From Odontocerum albicorne (taxonomy: Eukaryota > Arthropoda > Insecta > Trichoptera > Odontoceridae), in the NCBI GenBank assembly GCA_949825065.1, contig OX463846.1, positions 5,971,366-6,035,365 of the forward strand: 64,000 nucleotides of DNA, in the 5' to 3' direction. Positions 21,741 to 32,514 of the stretch are shown here, in pieces. Below the pieces are notes generated by a model. It saw only the letters and a list, made by a program, of their open reading frames with translations, was not told where the DNA came from and did no database searches. The translations under genes were made by a program, and so were the position numbers. Position 1 is the stretch's first letter. The number at the start of each line of letters is the position of its first letter.

Positions 21741-22020
21741 TGTTTAATATACTAATATAAGTTTAAGGTAGTTTAAACAAATGTTTACAATTAAATAATC
21801 AAACAAACAAATGACATAAAAGTTCACTTTGATTTCTTTCTTTCCATTCAACTTGTTTACAAAATAATCTGCACTAAAAGTTTGTAAATTTGTGCAGATT
21901 AAGAGTGAAATGCATAAATGGAGTGCGCTATTGTTTCATTTTCACTCTTTTGTCCCAGGGGAAACTTTAAGCTGCATGCAATGCAGTAATTCTGATGCAC
22001 TTACACAATTCACACGTGAG
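21741..22020. other. Short hairpin, otherwise unassigned
   Basis: AATCTGCAC near 21866 and GTGCAGATT near 21892 can pair around a loop of about 17 bases. No other feature was found. Confidence 0.4.
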
Positions 22021-22024
22021 GTAA

Positions 22025-22442
22025 TTTATCAAAAATCTTCAAAAGAATATACTCTTAAAACTTAAATATTAAAAAAATCTTCAAAAGAATTTACTCTAAA
22101 ACGTTAAAAACAAAAAAAATCTGCAAAAAAATGTACTCTTAAAACTAAAATATTAAAAAATCTTCAAAAGAATGTACTCTTAAAACTTAAACATTAAAAA
22201 ATTTTCAAAAGAATTTACTCTAAAACGTAAAAAACAAAAAAATCTTCAAAAGAATGTACTCTTAAAATTAAAATAATAAAAAATCTTCAAAATAATTTAC
22301 TCTAAAACATTAAAAACAAAAAAAACTTCAATAAAATGTACTCTTAAAACTAAAATATTAAAAAATCTTCAAAAGAATGTACTCTAAAAACTTAAATGTT
22401 AAAAATCTTCAAAATAATGTACTCTTAAAACTTGAATTTAAA
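22025..22442 (+). repeat. Minisatellite, about 41-bp unit with two versions
   Basis: Ten copies of AAAAATCTTCAAAAGAAT plus TACTCT followed by one of two tails: type A ends TTAAAACTTAAATATT, type B ends AAAACGTTAAAAAC. Read in order, the copies run A B A A B A B A A A, so the array was partly amplified as multi-unit blocks. Confidence 0.85.
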
Positions 22443-22893
22443 AAAAATATTGTACGAGGTTTTGATTTATAGAAAAACGTGTAATTTCTATTGTTCCATT
22501 ATAAGAGAGACGCTAAAGTTTTTTCTACTTATTTATTTAATTAACGACGCAACAGTGTCTTTATATACAAATGAACATGTGACAGGTTATACAAGTTCTT
22601 AAACCTATTGACAAATATTACAAAACTTTATCTTAAACTAACATGAAGATACAAAAAGCAGTAGTAATAATAAATTACAGTCATCGTTTTAAAATTATTT
22701 AATAATCTCTGAGAATTTTGTGGGAATTTTATGGATATATATTGAGATATTGAAAACACATGGCCTCATTAGTGGAACGAGATGCAAGTTGCTTTGTAGA
22801 ATTAAAATCTTCATGCAGGGTTACTCAATGCAGGGTTACTCAACTCCAGAGGCAAAATATTGTCCTTAATATTTGGTTTATATTACGTAATTT

Positions 22894-23698
22894 CTCTCTC
22901 TCTGTGGTTGCAGTCCTAAGACTGGTTTGCAGCAATTTCAACTCTTCTCCTCCATTCCTCCCTGTCCTGTGCGGCTCTTTTTAAATCTGTATATGTTGAG
23001 CAGCGCACGTCCACCAACAGGTCCTCCAGGTACTCTCGGCGTGGGCGTCCCCTAGAGTTTGTCCCCTCGGTCATACCCTCCATTATGGCATGCAAAAGGC
23101 CCTCTTGTCGTATTATATGACCGATCCATCTTGCACGCCTTTCGGACAAGATCCTGAGCAGGTGCCTTCCTCCTTCGATTCGTCGGAGAACCTCTTCATT
23201 CGTGATGTGGTCTCTCCAGGAAATTCCTAATAGTCTTCTATAGGACCACATCTCAAAAGCCTCTAGTCTCCGTCTATCTCTTTCGGATAGGCACCATGTC
23301 TCGCAGCCGTACATCAAGATACTCCATACATAGGTCTTGATGAGGAGTATTCTCAGTTTTAGGTCTATATTATTTGATTCTATTATTTTCGACCTTTTAT
23401 TAAATGCAAGTCTGGCCTGATGTATACGGCTGTCGACCTCGCTCTTAGACCGACCGTCCCATGTTATTTTGCTCCCGAGGTAGACAAACTCTTTGGTGTT
23501 CTTTAGTGGTTTACCCGACATCACTATTCTCATCTGGTGTTGCGCTCGGCCTACAGTCAGCAGCTTTGTTTTGTCTTTATTTATCTTCATACTGTAGTTA
23601 TTTTGAAGCATGCTTTCCATAGTTGTTAAGGCCTCTTGTAGTTCCTCTTCACTTTCAGCAACCATAGCAATATCGTCAGCGAACCTTATCATATCCAC
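22894..23698 (-). mobile_element. LINE-F, 5'-truncated, with target-site duplication
   Basis: An insertion of about 805 bases with CGTAATTT on both sides (22886-22893 and 23699-23706), an 8-bp duplication of the LINE-E target. The 3' end (left, minus strand) finishes in an AG-repeat (CTCTCTCTCT on the plus strand). 5' truncation plus a direct duplication is the signature of target-primed reverse transcription. It is younger than LINE-E, because it interrupts it. Confidence 0.9.
22916..23698 (-). pseudogene. Reverse transcriptase fragment, 260 codons, open
   Basis: The frame is open for 260 codons without a stop. RFADDIAMVAESEEEL at residues 5-20 contains the FADD catalytic box of the RT palm, which binds the metal ions for DNA synthesis. 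NKDKTKLLTVG (about 40-50) and FVYLGSKITWDG (about 71-82) are the following palm motifs. KTYVWSILMYGCETWCLSE and RRLEAFEMWSYRRLL are the thumb, and ARWIGHIIRQEGLL with SRGRPRREYLEDLL is the C-terminal zone; the end is AAQDREEWRRRVEIAANQS. The apurinic endonuclease and the first half of the RT are lost, so no function is expected. The lack of frame breaks suggests a recent insertion. The displayed methionine is incidental. Confidence 0.9.
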
Positions 23699-24411
23699 CG
23701 TAATTTACAATATATTAATAAAGGAGAGCACAAAGTTAGTAGCTATTTCTAAATATTGTTGTAATATTCTGGCGAATACTATATATACTTATATTAAAAA
23801 TATCTAAATTGTTGCAAAACTCGTTTCCAAGTCTTTGCATATGAATTATAGAGGAGTTGATTTTATATAATAGTTAGTATAACAATTTTCGGTATAAAAG
23901 GGATTGAGCTGTCTTGTGGATCTAGTGGGGATACGAAATGAAATACTTGCGAGTAAGTGAGGTGCATCAATCACTGAGTGAATGATTTTGTATAGCAGTA
24001 CTATATCGGCTGTTTTTCTTCTGTCACACAGCTTCAAGAGTTTCACTGCATTTAATAAGTTGGGATAGTTTTTTTCTTCATGCGGTATTCCAAGTTTAAA
24101 ATTTTTGAATCTTAGAAATTTGTTTTGTACACGTTCTAAAGTTAGTGCATGGGTGGCGTAATGAGGATACCATATTGATGAGTTGTAGTCAAGGCGACTA
24201 CGTACTAAAGAGCAGTATAACAGTTTTAATGTTCGTAAATCCGAGAAATGTTGGGCAGTTCTTAGTACGAATTCCAAGATTTTTGGTTGGGACCAGCAAA
24301 CTAATATCCCAAAATACTTGGTTGATACAAAGCGGGATTTATTCAATCTCAACTATTCACATATATATTTGTTCCTGTCTTAAATGTTAGAATTAAACAT
24401 TGATTTAATGG

Positions 24412-24473
24412 TAGGGCAACGTTAACTCCTCGATTGTAAAGGTAGGGCAACGTTAACTCCTCGATTGTAAAGA
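24412..24473 (+). repeat. 31-bp tandem duplication
   Basis: Two adjacent copies of GTAGGGCAACGTTAACTCCT plus CGATTGTAAAG. Confidence 0.9.
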
Positions 24474-24689
24474 GTTGTCATTTTTTAAATTAGACATATA
24501 TTGTATTTTTTAGTAGTTAAGTATAATCATGAATAATTGAACATGAAACATCTTAAAATTGTGACTATTTTTTTAATCAAAAAATTAAGTCGGTGGTGAC
24601 AATTTAACGAGAATATCGAATTTGAAATTACAACTAACATGTATCTGATAAGAAAACCATTCAGGCATCAATTTGAACATTCTGAAATG

Positions 24690-25465
24690 ACTTCAGACTT
24701 TCATACTTTAGATAGGTTAAGAACCAGCCGTTCTGAAGAAAATATTGCCCGTGTTGGTGAAAGTGTTGCGGAGTCTCCATAAAATTCAACAAGAAGATGT
24801 GCTCGGCCATTTTTAAATTTCTTCGACGAATTAAACAAAAAAGGTTTACGTCCAGTTAGTGTAAAAGATATTGTTCAAGGACGATTATCAGTGTTCATAG
24901 TACATAAATGCTATTCTGAATCTCGCAAGGAAAAATGACAATTTCAGTGAAAAAAATATGAATGACGAGACACATTTTCCCCTCCGTAGTCATGTCAGTA
25001 AACAAAATTCTTGATTTCGAAGTTTCGAAAACCAACAAATCATTTAAGAAACATCATAGTATTCACAAATAGTTACAGTTTGGTGCGCTATTCAAGATCA
25101 AAACGTCATTTAATTTTATTTTTTTGAAAATAAAAAAGGCTAATCAATTACTACTGGTGTAAAATATCGACAAATGATTGAATGCCGTAAATTAAAGTAT
25201 CTATATAATTTATGATATGCAATTTTATAAGAACAGTGCAATATCGCATACAGCCAGAGACACTATACAGATTTTTAAAAAACGTTTTCTTGGTTGATTA
25301 GTTTCTTGTTTTGTTGACTTTCAATGGCCTGCAATATCATCTTATTTAACGGATTCAGACTTTTTTTATGCATTGTGTTTAAAGAAGAAGTGTTTGTGAA
25401 TAAACTATGAACTGTTGAAAAACTGAAAAATAATATTCGATCAGAAATTGACAACATACCGGGTG
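24690..25465 (+). pseudogene. Decayed DDE transposase (Tc1/mariner-related)
   Basis: Several frames joined in order give a recognisable protein. RTSRSEENIARVGESVAESP near 24730 is the HTH linker. NDETHFPLRSHVSKQNS near 24960 carries the first catalytic D. VTVWCAIQDQNV near 25075 and FFENKKG near 25120 follow. Then NSAISHTARDTIQIFKKRF near 25230 (the Q-D/N-G-A-x-x-H-T-A-R zone, second D lost) and VEKLKNNIRSEIDNIP near 25410. Stops and frameshifts are many. The pattern fits transposases common in insects that carry a DUF4817-type N-terminus. Confidence 0.65.
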
Positions 25466-25714
25466 AATCGTAAAAAGCCGATTTGTCTAAAACAAATGTT
25501 AATACAAAATAAATATATTATTTTAAAAATATTACATTTATTTTTAAATTGTAAACAACCCTAATCGGAAAGTTAACTAAGCCCTACCCCATATTATTGA
25601 TAAAAAAAATATTTATTTATTAACATGATAAGTAATTGGATGAATACATAATTAACAAAAAAACTAGGTCAAACAGAATAAAAAATCATTCATTCAAAGC
25701 AGATATTTAATTAA
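25466..25714. other. No feature recognised
   Basis: AT-rich sequence with no homology recognised. Confidence 0.4.
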
Positions 25715-25805
25715 TATGAATGGGGGTTGTTTTGTCACCTTTCACTTTTCATGTCCCCAGTAAACTAGGCTTTTGCTTTTATCTTAGTGAGGAAATATAA
25801 ACATG
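25715..25805 (+). repeat. Dispersed repeat R3, decayed copy
   Basis: CATGTCCCCAGTAAACTAGG then CTTTTGCTTTTATCTTAGTG and AGGAAATATAAACATG match the second half of R3. Confidence 0.5.
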
Positions 25806-27084
25806 GACAAAAAAGTTGATTCTTTTACCGAGTATTGATAAATTATTCAATACCCTTCAAAACTCTCGTCAACTTTATAAGTTGTGAGACTTAATTATAT
25901 TTATTTACCACACGAAACAACTCATTTCAGGAAAATCAAATGTCCATCTCGTCAAGTCGTGCTTACAATTATCAAAAACATGACATTTAAGAGTTCACAC
26001 AATTTTTTGTTTCAACTTAACTTGCAAGCTCAAGTACTCAAAATCCTGTCGCAATAACAACCATGCTCCGATCCACTGTCTGATTTTTTCGTATTATTTT
26101 GCCTTTAAATTAGATATCTCATTATATGTCATGAGAACCAGATAGGCATATAACCTTTGGGCAAAAGATATTTTATATCTAGCGGTGGTGATTATTTGAT
26201 TAGTGACCATGGATGTCATATGTTTTTGCTAAGTTTGAATTTAAATTTTTCCTTGGTGACAGTGCCAGAGATTTGAAGTTTAAGTTGGCTACGTTAAAGA
26301 CCCGTTAATCTCTAAATAAATCCACAGTGAGTGTGTTAATAAACTTTATGTTTAATGAAAATTGTCATTAATCTATATTTTGTATTTGAAATACGAAAAT
26401 TGCTTTTAAAAAATAAAATGTAATTTTTTTAAGAATTACTTTTAATTAAAGACATCGACAGTAACAATTTTGTTTTCTTTCTGTAATATTTTTAAAATAA
26501 ATGATAATTCTGTAGTCCTATAAAAAGCGTTGAAAATATGTTCATAAATTGATTTATTTCAAATGGAAGGGTCAAACAAGGTAGCATTATTAAATAAGGG
26601 TTGTTTTCTGTTCCATTTCACCCCAAACTTGAGAATGTATCAGGACATGATCCGTCCATGTATCGGACTGAAACTTCCCCCGACATGACAAGATTCCCCA
26701 AAATGACATGGGATTAATCAGGTTGTCGATGTGTTTTATACTTATTTTGACTTGAACAATATTACTTTTTTTTGAAAAAACTTTTCGTTTTGTGTTAAAT
26801 TTATCGTAGGTTTTTTTAATATTCTTTTTACTGTCTTCGTAATTATGGTTCAGTATTGGACAAGTAGAAAAAAAATGCCCTTCTTGGAATAAAATTTTAC
26901 GATATACATATGTGCAATACAACTTCTACGGCCTAGTTAGCAGATACATACATGTACCTGTATTTTAACCCCGGGGGTTTGATTTTCGTTGGAATTCAAT
27001 TAAAAAAAAAGATTCCAGTTTAGTTTCTTAAGGCATATTTGAAAATTTTCTGGTTAGTAGGAAGATATTGCCACGTGGCATTCA
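25806..27084. other. No feature recognised
   Basis: About 1.3 kb of AT-rich DNA. A 110-codon minus-strand frame at 26590-26922 has no motif, signal peptide or repeat support, so I do not call it a gene. Confidence 0.4.
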
Positions 27085-27440
27085 ATTTTTCGATCGATCA
27101 TTGCTGGGTCTCGTATCTTACTCTCTCGCCATTCCAATGCCAATTCAGTTGGAAAGCGAAGCTATGCCGTAGAGTTTTTTTTAAGTGTGAAAGCCTGCAA
27201 CGGCTTGTACCACATCGAAATTAGTTGATCGATTCACATTGGCATGTTTTCTTTTTTCATTTTTCGAAGGAATATACACGTATGACCGAAATCATATGTA
27301 TTCTTATTCACCCGAATAAAAATCAAAAAAATGCCTGTGTGATTCGAAGGGAATAAATAGCATGGCGCAGGGTTTGAATTGGCGATCTTCCGCATGGAAG
27401 TCTACTAAGTTACCGCATGGTTATGCACTTCTCTTCAGGC
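27085..27440 (-). mobile_element. SINE-2, uninterrupted copy
   Basis: On the minus strand the head contains an A-box-like segment near 27410-27425 (AACCATGCGGTAACTTAGTA) and a B-box-like segment (CCAATTCAAACCCTGCGCC) about 45 bases later. The body then has GAATACATATGATTTCGGTC and a far part containing CATAGCTTCGCTTTCCAACT and GAATTGGCATTGGAATGG. Head plus internal pol III promoter boxes is the SINE layout. The copy near 51 kb matches over its whole length. Confidence 0.55.
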
Positions 27441-27469
27441 TGTGTACAACGAAATTATAAAACAATATA

Positions 27470-27762
27470 AAAGCAACAGTTCAAACAATCTCCAATAAAT
27501 TAATTCATCAAATTATACTGTGTGCAAATAAATTGTGATGCAAGAAAATAGTTATAGTTTAAATAACCACTGATAAAAAAAACTCACCAGGTTGCACATA
27601 CAATGACATTGTTATATAATACAATAGTTCAAGTCCGAACAATCCCAGATACCATAAATAAACTCACCAGATTATACAGTGTACAAATACATTGTAATAT
27701 AACAAAATTGTTAAAGTCCAAACAACCCCAGATAAATAAACTCACCAGGTTGTACTGTATAC
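27470..27762 (+). repeat. Satellite, about 79-bp unit, left part
   Basis: Four imperfect copies with CTCACCAG at 27583, 27663 and 27741 and a diverged version at 27506. Each unit also carries AACAATCCCAGATA and GTACAAATACATTGTAATA-like blocks. The hAT relic interrupts the array at 27763. Confidence 0.75.
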
Positions 27763-28150
27763 CAGTGCTCCGCAACCTTTTCTCACCTACGACACACCAA
27801 AATTCTTCCTAGAATTCCGCGGCACACCAAAAGCTAAAATATATAGGTATTAAATTGATACACAAATGTTGTAATAAATTTTAGTTTTTTATTTGAAAAG
27901 TATACATACATAAAAATGTAACATATTTATTTTTACGCAATCTTAATAATTATTATAAAATAATAATTAATTAATGTGATACCTGCGCTTGTTTCAATGA
28001 ACACAAAAGTTTTATATTCGGCTCGATTTTTGACAGCGCAACCCGAAGTTCTTGGTCAAGACCTTTTAAACATGACCGCTTATCATTTTTAATTAATACA
28101 ATAGTTGAAAAACGGCAATTCATCCATCCGTGCAAACAGCTATGCAATTG
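27763..28150 (-). mobile_element. hAT transposon relic
   Basis: The left end begins CAGTGCTCCGCAACCTTTTC, a typical hAT terminal repeat, immediately after satellite sequence. The transposase gene runs toward this end. The opposite terminal repeat is not visible; satellite sequence resumes near 28190. CTGTATAC before the terminus and GTGTATAC to the right could be an 8-bp target duplication with one change, but this is uncertain. Confidence 0.6.
27971..28150 (-). pseudogene. hAT transposase C-terminal fragment
   Basis: The last 60 or so codons read NCRFSTIVLIKNDKRSCLKG, then LDQELRVALSKIEPNIKLLC and KQAQVSH before the stop at 27971. This is the tail of the hAT dimerisation region, where 'LRVALSxIEPNI' and a short '...QAQxSH' end recur in animal hAT proteins. 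A full hAT transposase has 500-700 residues, so almost all of it, including the catalytic residues, is gone. Confidence 0.6.
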
Positions 28151-28189
28151 CTCCATTGAATATTATATATTTTGAAGAAATAATCGGTA

Positions 28190-28345
28190 TACAGTGTATA
28201 CTATGAAATTGTAATACAATACAATAGTTAGAGTCCAAATAATTCTAGATAAATAGCACTCCCTAGATTGAACTGTCTACTCGTATATCGAAATAGCAAT
28301 ACTAAACAATAGTTAAAGACCACGCGAACCGAGATATTAAGATTT
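28190..28345 (+). repeat. Satellite, about 79-bp unit, right part
   Basis: GAAATTGTAATACAATACAA then TAGTTAGAGTCCAAATAATT and AGATAAATAGCACTCCCTAG match the unit left of the hAT relic. Confidence 0.6.
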
Positions 28346-28539
28346 TTTATGTTATTTGCGCAACAAAACCGATACATAAATGTGTAAATTATTTAAAAAA
28401 AACTTTAAAATATTATTTTCAACATCACCATAATACTATACCTATAATAGGGGAAACAGAGATAACAAATCTCCTCTATACTTCCCTTATCCACATCTCT
28501 CGTTTATAAGTTTGTAGGAAATACCCACGTCCCTAAAAT

Positions 28540-28940
28540 ATTGTCAACATGCAGGGTCAACGACCGATGAATCCACCTCTGGATGTGTACAAATGTCACA
28601 TACCAGAACGTCAATACTGTTTACACGCAAATAATATTTACATCGCATTCCACGGTAGAAAGAGAACATATCACGCCGTCTCGCCGTTTCGACAATAAAT
28701 ATTCTACCCACTGTATTATCCGCAGCGCTTGCGACCACCTCAGCACGCGCAGGAGTGAGATCGAGATATACCGCGGACGCATTCACGCACCCCGTTCTGA
28801 AATTCTATATATACCTACTTATCGATGAATAAAGAGCACTTGTTATTATTCACTTGACCATTCATCGCTGTTTACTATTTATCGATTATTCACTCTCACT
28901 TTTTCGCATTCCTGAATCGACGTATTTTATTTTAAATACA
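28540..28940 (+). other. GC-richer, possible solo LTR
   Basis: A CpG-containing block (GCGCTTGCGACCACC, ACCGCGGACGCATTCACG) is followed by TATATATACC near 28808 and AATAAAG about 20 bases later, the spacing seen in retroviral-type LTRs of insects. I could not define TG...CA ends or a target duplication, so this is only a candidate. Confidence 0.3.
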
Positions 28941-29288
28941 AAACAAATCAAAATCATCACGACGTATCAAATTAAGCATCCCGCTAAAAGTTCATAAACC
29001 TTATCATATATGCTATCCTATCAAAACGGTTTTTTCTTATTTTTCCCTCCTTCAGAATTAGACAAATTGGTTTGATTAATTTAATATGTTAGTCATTTTT
29101 ATCTGGCAGTTTATTTCAACAAATCCAACCATGTAAATACGAGTATGTTCATTTACCAGTTGGTCAAATTTTACTTTTGTTTTTAGTATTGTGTTGTATT
29201 GCATATTCATATTAATTTTTTTAACCTTCTAAAAATATTTATTAAAGTTGATGGCGAGAAAAAATGAACCAGGAAAACTTATGGGTAC
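28941..29288. other. No feature recognised
   Basis: AT-rich and unassigned. Confidence 0.4.
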
Positions 29289-29289
29289 T

Positions 29290-29450
29290 GTCGGAAAATT
29301 GATCTTGAAGTTCTCGATTTGGAAGTTAAATATTCATCTAACTTAAAAATTGATCTTGAAGTTCTCGATTTGGAAGTTAAATATTCATCTAACTTAAAAA
29401 TTGATATTGAAGTTCTCGATTTGGAAGTGAAATATTCATCTAACTTAAAA
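29290..29450 (+). repeat. 51-bp tandem repeat, three copies
   Basis: Copies start at about 29297, 29348 and 29399, each with TTGATCTTGAAGTTCTCGAT then TTGGAAGTTAAATATTCATC. The 51-base period keeps a 17-codon frame open (IDLEVLDLEVKYSSNLK). With only three copies and no flanking gene structure, I treat it as a minisatellite. Confidence 0.85.
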
Positions 29451-29494
29451 AATCACCCAGTATTGTATGACTGTATTTTATTACAGTGTAACCT

Positions 29495-29665
29495 AGCGAG
29501 TTGATTACCACATGTCAATATCTTTCAACCAACTGAAAATATGTTAATTAGGCCTAAGGGGAAAACCAAACTAGAGCCTTTTTTTATCAGGGTAATAACG
29601 AGGATATAACTCGCAATCCCACCATGCGTTGTAAGATACGCATTTTACTAACTAGGGTACTGAGA
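29495..29665 (-). mobile_element. SINE-1 relic
   Basis: Tail phrase CCACATGTCAATATCTTTCA, body AAAACCAAACTAGAG and head region CTCGCAATCCCACC then AGATACGCATTTTAC follow the order of the 58.6 kb copy. Diverged. Confidence 0.5.
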
Positions 29666-30744
29666 TTATCAGGTAAAAATGTTCAATAACAAAACAACCT
29701 TTGGTTTAATAATTTTTTTAAATGACTCAAATTTCGTAACAGTTTCGATACGAGTTTTGCCATTTGCAGCTTTTTTCAGCAACGATTTTGTTTGCCTGTC
29801 GAATATCTTTGAAAAGAGCTTTGATATGAAAGAAGAACTGCAAAATAAAATAAAAAATTAATTTGATAAAAAATAATAATATCGTGTTTTCGAATATAGT
29901 TGTATATTGATGACCTTCGTATACCTAGTTTGTAATATGCCTTATTTCCAACCCTCTAAGGTTTGATTTTCATCGGAACCGAGATTTATTGATAAAAAAA
30001 TATTAGTCTGCTTTCACATTAGGCGTCATCAACATTTTTGAGGTTAGTTTGAATACATTGTCATATGACAACAAGCCTTTCAGGGTACTATGTACAAGTA
30101 TCATTTAACAAAAGCATAATACAATGGTACAATAGAATATATTATTTTTTGGATAAAATTACAAGAAGAAATTTCAACCCCGATTTAAAAAAAACCTTTA
30201 TATCCATAAGCTTAAAATTGAAAGTTTAATTAGAATCAGGCCTACCTCTTAATCTGGAAAAGACAAAATAGGTACTTGGCATTGATATCTCACTTTCATT
30301 CCAGCCAAGAAATTATCCTCAGTCGATTCCCGCGCAAGTTTAAGGTTTTCAAAACGTGACAAAAAGTTTGCGAAGCTCTCCCAAAGAATCCTTCTAATGA
30401 CAGTAACATTGATTGGAAAACTTCCTTGGTAACTAATCGGGTCCTTTGTGTAGATTGGGAATATCGTGGAATTATCTAACTAACCGGTGACCCACACGCT
30501 TTGTGCAAAAACTTTGTGGAAACTGAACCGAAAACTCGGTTTTCATTCCTTCGGTTTTAATGTGTTCCGTTATCTTTTGATATGAAAGATATTATATTTA
30601 CTTTTGTATAAAATGTTTTTTAAACATTTGACATTTTTAAATATTTGTTAATTTATATTTATGAATATACAAATATTTAAAAAAAATTACTATAAATATT
30701 TGCAATTTATATTTTTAAATATTTTGCAACTAATGCTTAAAATT
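29666..30744. other. No feature recognised
   Basis: About 1.1 kb of AT-rich DNA without recognisable coding homology. Confidence 0.4.
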
Positions 30745-31085
30745 GTCATTCTTCTTTTTATACATGTGCCGTATCCAGTATCCCTAAAGTTGGTGATCAC
30801 TTTTGGAAAAATATCCTTGTCTTTGGCAATATGGAACAGTTCATCAACTGTCAGAGTACCTGTTTATTTATTTGCGAATGTTGCATAATCAAGCCATTCT
30901 TCCGATTTCGCGTCAACCTTCGATTTCGCTCATCAATATTGATTTTTGAATGTATAATTTATCTCCTTTCAATTCATAACCCAGATAGACAATATTTCGG
31001 TATTTTATGATATTTAAGAGCCCTCGTTCTACACCTAATCGGCGTAGTAACTTTGTGTTTATCATACGATGAAAATAATAAATTC
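30745..31085 (-). mobile_element. LINE-A relic (minus strand)
   Basis: Translation gives VLRRLGVERGLLNIIKYRN, IVYLGYELKGDKLYIQKSIL and, after frame breaks, TVDELFHIAKDKDIFPKVIT followed by an AAGAAG-type end. Each block lines up with the 3.9-4.2 kb copy. The substitutions make this an older insertion. Confidence 0.7.
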
Positions 31086-31564
31086 TTAGCATTTTCCGTA
31101 GAATTCACATTACGAATATTTCCAGTTTATTTAGCACTAATATCTTCATGGTTTATGTGTCAACATCAAAAAGCATAATATATTATATAGTAAGTAGTAC
31201 TTAGTTACGCGTTGTCGAAGTTTAATATTTAAGTTAAAATTGCAGAAAACTGATGTCATATTGAGAAATCCTGCACGTGCCAATTTAATTCGGCATCTAA
31301 CTTCCCTATTCGGGTCAAAGTAACGAGTAATTTAGCCTCCTAGATATTTGAAATCCTCACCATTTATATTTAAAAAAAAATTACCGTCGATATTTTGAAA
31401 TATTAAGCTATTTATATTTTCAAATATTCGCTATTTATATATTTTGATTACTTGCCATTACACATTTTGAAATATAATTGAAATTTATGAATATTTAATC
31501 ATTTAGTAACATATCGAAAAATGCAGATAATTTAGGAAGAAAAACTCTAACAATATCGTAAATA
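31086..31564. other. No feature recognised
   Basis: AT-rich, with several ATTTTGAAATAT-like phrases near 31380-31480. Confidence 0.4.
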
Positions 31565-31790
31565 AGCATTATCCCAAAAATCTCTCCGCTCTTCGCCGAA
31601 ATCGTCCCATGCCTCCCTCACCCCTCAGCCCCCAACCGTTGAAGCGTGTATATCGGTACCAGTTCGAACAGCATTTAGTTTTGTTTGTGCTCCCCTGAAG
31701 ATGAGGTGAAAGCCTTGAAACCGGTAGGCTTATACCGTCACAAAAAAGTGGAATAAACAGAGTTTGATAAAAATAAATTACAATAAATTT
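31565..31790 (+). mobile_element. Penelope-like terminal type 2 element, right half
   Basis: Matches the right arm of the 1.57-2.2 kb element: ATCTCTCCGCTCTTCGCC, GAAGCGTGTATATCGGTACC, TTTGTTTGTGCTCCCCTGAA, TTGAAACCGGTAGGCTTATA and GTGGAATAAACAGAGTTTG. No inverted partner arm is present here. Confidence 0.6.
31690..31728 (+). ncRNA. Hammerhead-ribozyme-like motif (H5)
   Basis: CUCCC directly precedes CUGAAGA (31695-31701), which fits CUGANGA with N=A. GAGG/CCUU form a short stem II around UGAAAG; GAAA (31717-31720) is followed by CCGG and UA. The bases after UA are GGC, of which the first two can pair with the C run before CUGAAGA as stem I. ACCGGU is palindromic, so stem III would form between two RNAs. 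It is the best type 2 motif in the window. Cleavage is untested. Confidence 0.45.
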
Positions 31791-32510
31791 ATTTTTGTAG
31801 CAAGATTCATGCCCCACCTGTATAACTGAACGAAGAAATGCGAAAGTCTAAAAATATATTTGACCATCATGCTCCTTTAAAATTCCTTAACCCATTTTAT
31901 AATTCTGTGCAACACAAAGTTTCCTTATTGTTAAAATTTCTACAATATTGAGTGGTTTTGTATAACACTTTGATGGTACAATAAAGTACAATAAAGCCCG
32001 GTGAGATTTTTTAACATATCTTTTAGTTGACCAGAAAATTGTTTATTATGTTGTAAGGGGGAAACAGACAGGTTTAAAAAAACATGGGAGACCAACGGGA
32101 ATGGAGCTCGCAGTTCACACTTTGGGAATCAGTTATTTAACTAACTAGATCACGGGGATCAACAATATTGCTCTGATTGGGAACCGCTGATCTAAACTAA
32201 CTGAAAAATAATTTAACGGGTATTGTGTGGTTTTTTTTGTTTTACTTTGGACAATCCCAAACCGAATAAATTTTAAAAAAAAAGGAGTTTGAAACGCGCG
32301 AGATTCAATTAAATAAAATTAAAAGAGAAATTTATTCAAGTGAAACCGATAGCCGATTTCGATGAAATTCAGTTCTAAAAATTCGACATTTAACTTTGTG
32401 GCATCACTTTGTATCTTGAAATATCTTTGTCTTGGTAACTGTAGTATTTTTTACTGACGAGTTTCGAGAATTGATTTTTTTTCTTTAATTTATTTGTAAT
32501 TAACTAGTAA
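31791..32510. other. No feature recognised
   Basis: AT-rich and unassigned. Confidence 0.4.
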
Positions 32511-32514
32511 GCAT

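Larger units (their letters stand above)
22528..24290 (-). mobile_element. LINE-E 3' part, split by LINE-F
   Basis: The 3' UTR (22528-22893) and coding end (23699-24290) belong to one element separated by the LINE-F insertion; the same sequence is uninterrupted at 38.9-39.8 kb. Shared UTR phrases include GACAGGTTATACAAGT and ATACAAAAAGCAGTA. The coding part reads LEFVLRTAQHFSDLRTLKLL, YCSLVRSRLDYNSSIWYPHY, VLLYKIIHSVIDAPHLLASI and SFRIPTRSTRQLNPF. This is the thumb and C-terminal region of a Jockey-like reverse transcriptase, truncated at the 5' end. This copy lacks about 140 UTR bases present in the other. Confidence 0.85.

Noticed and set aside
26590..26922. 110-codon minus-strand frame as a host gene
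   Set aside because: No recognisable domain or signal, and the composition matches AT-rich background.
29319..29504. Repeat peptide EVLDLEVKYSSNLK
   Set aside because: Three copies of a 51-bp tandem repeat; the open frame is a by-product.
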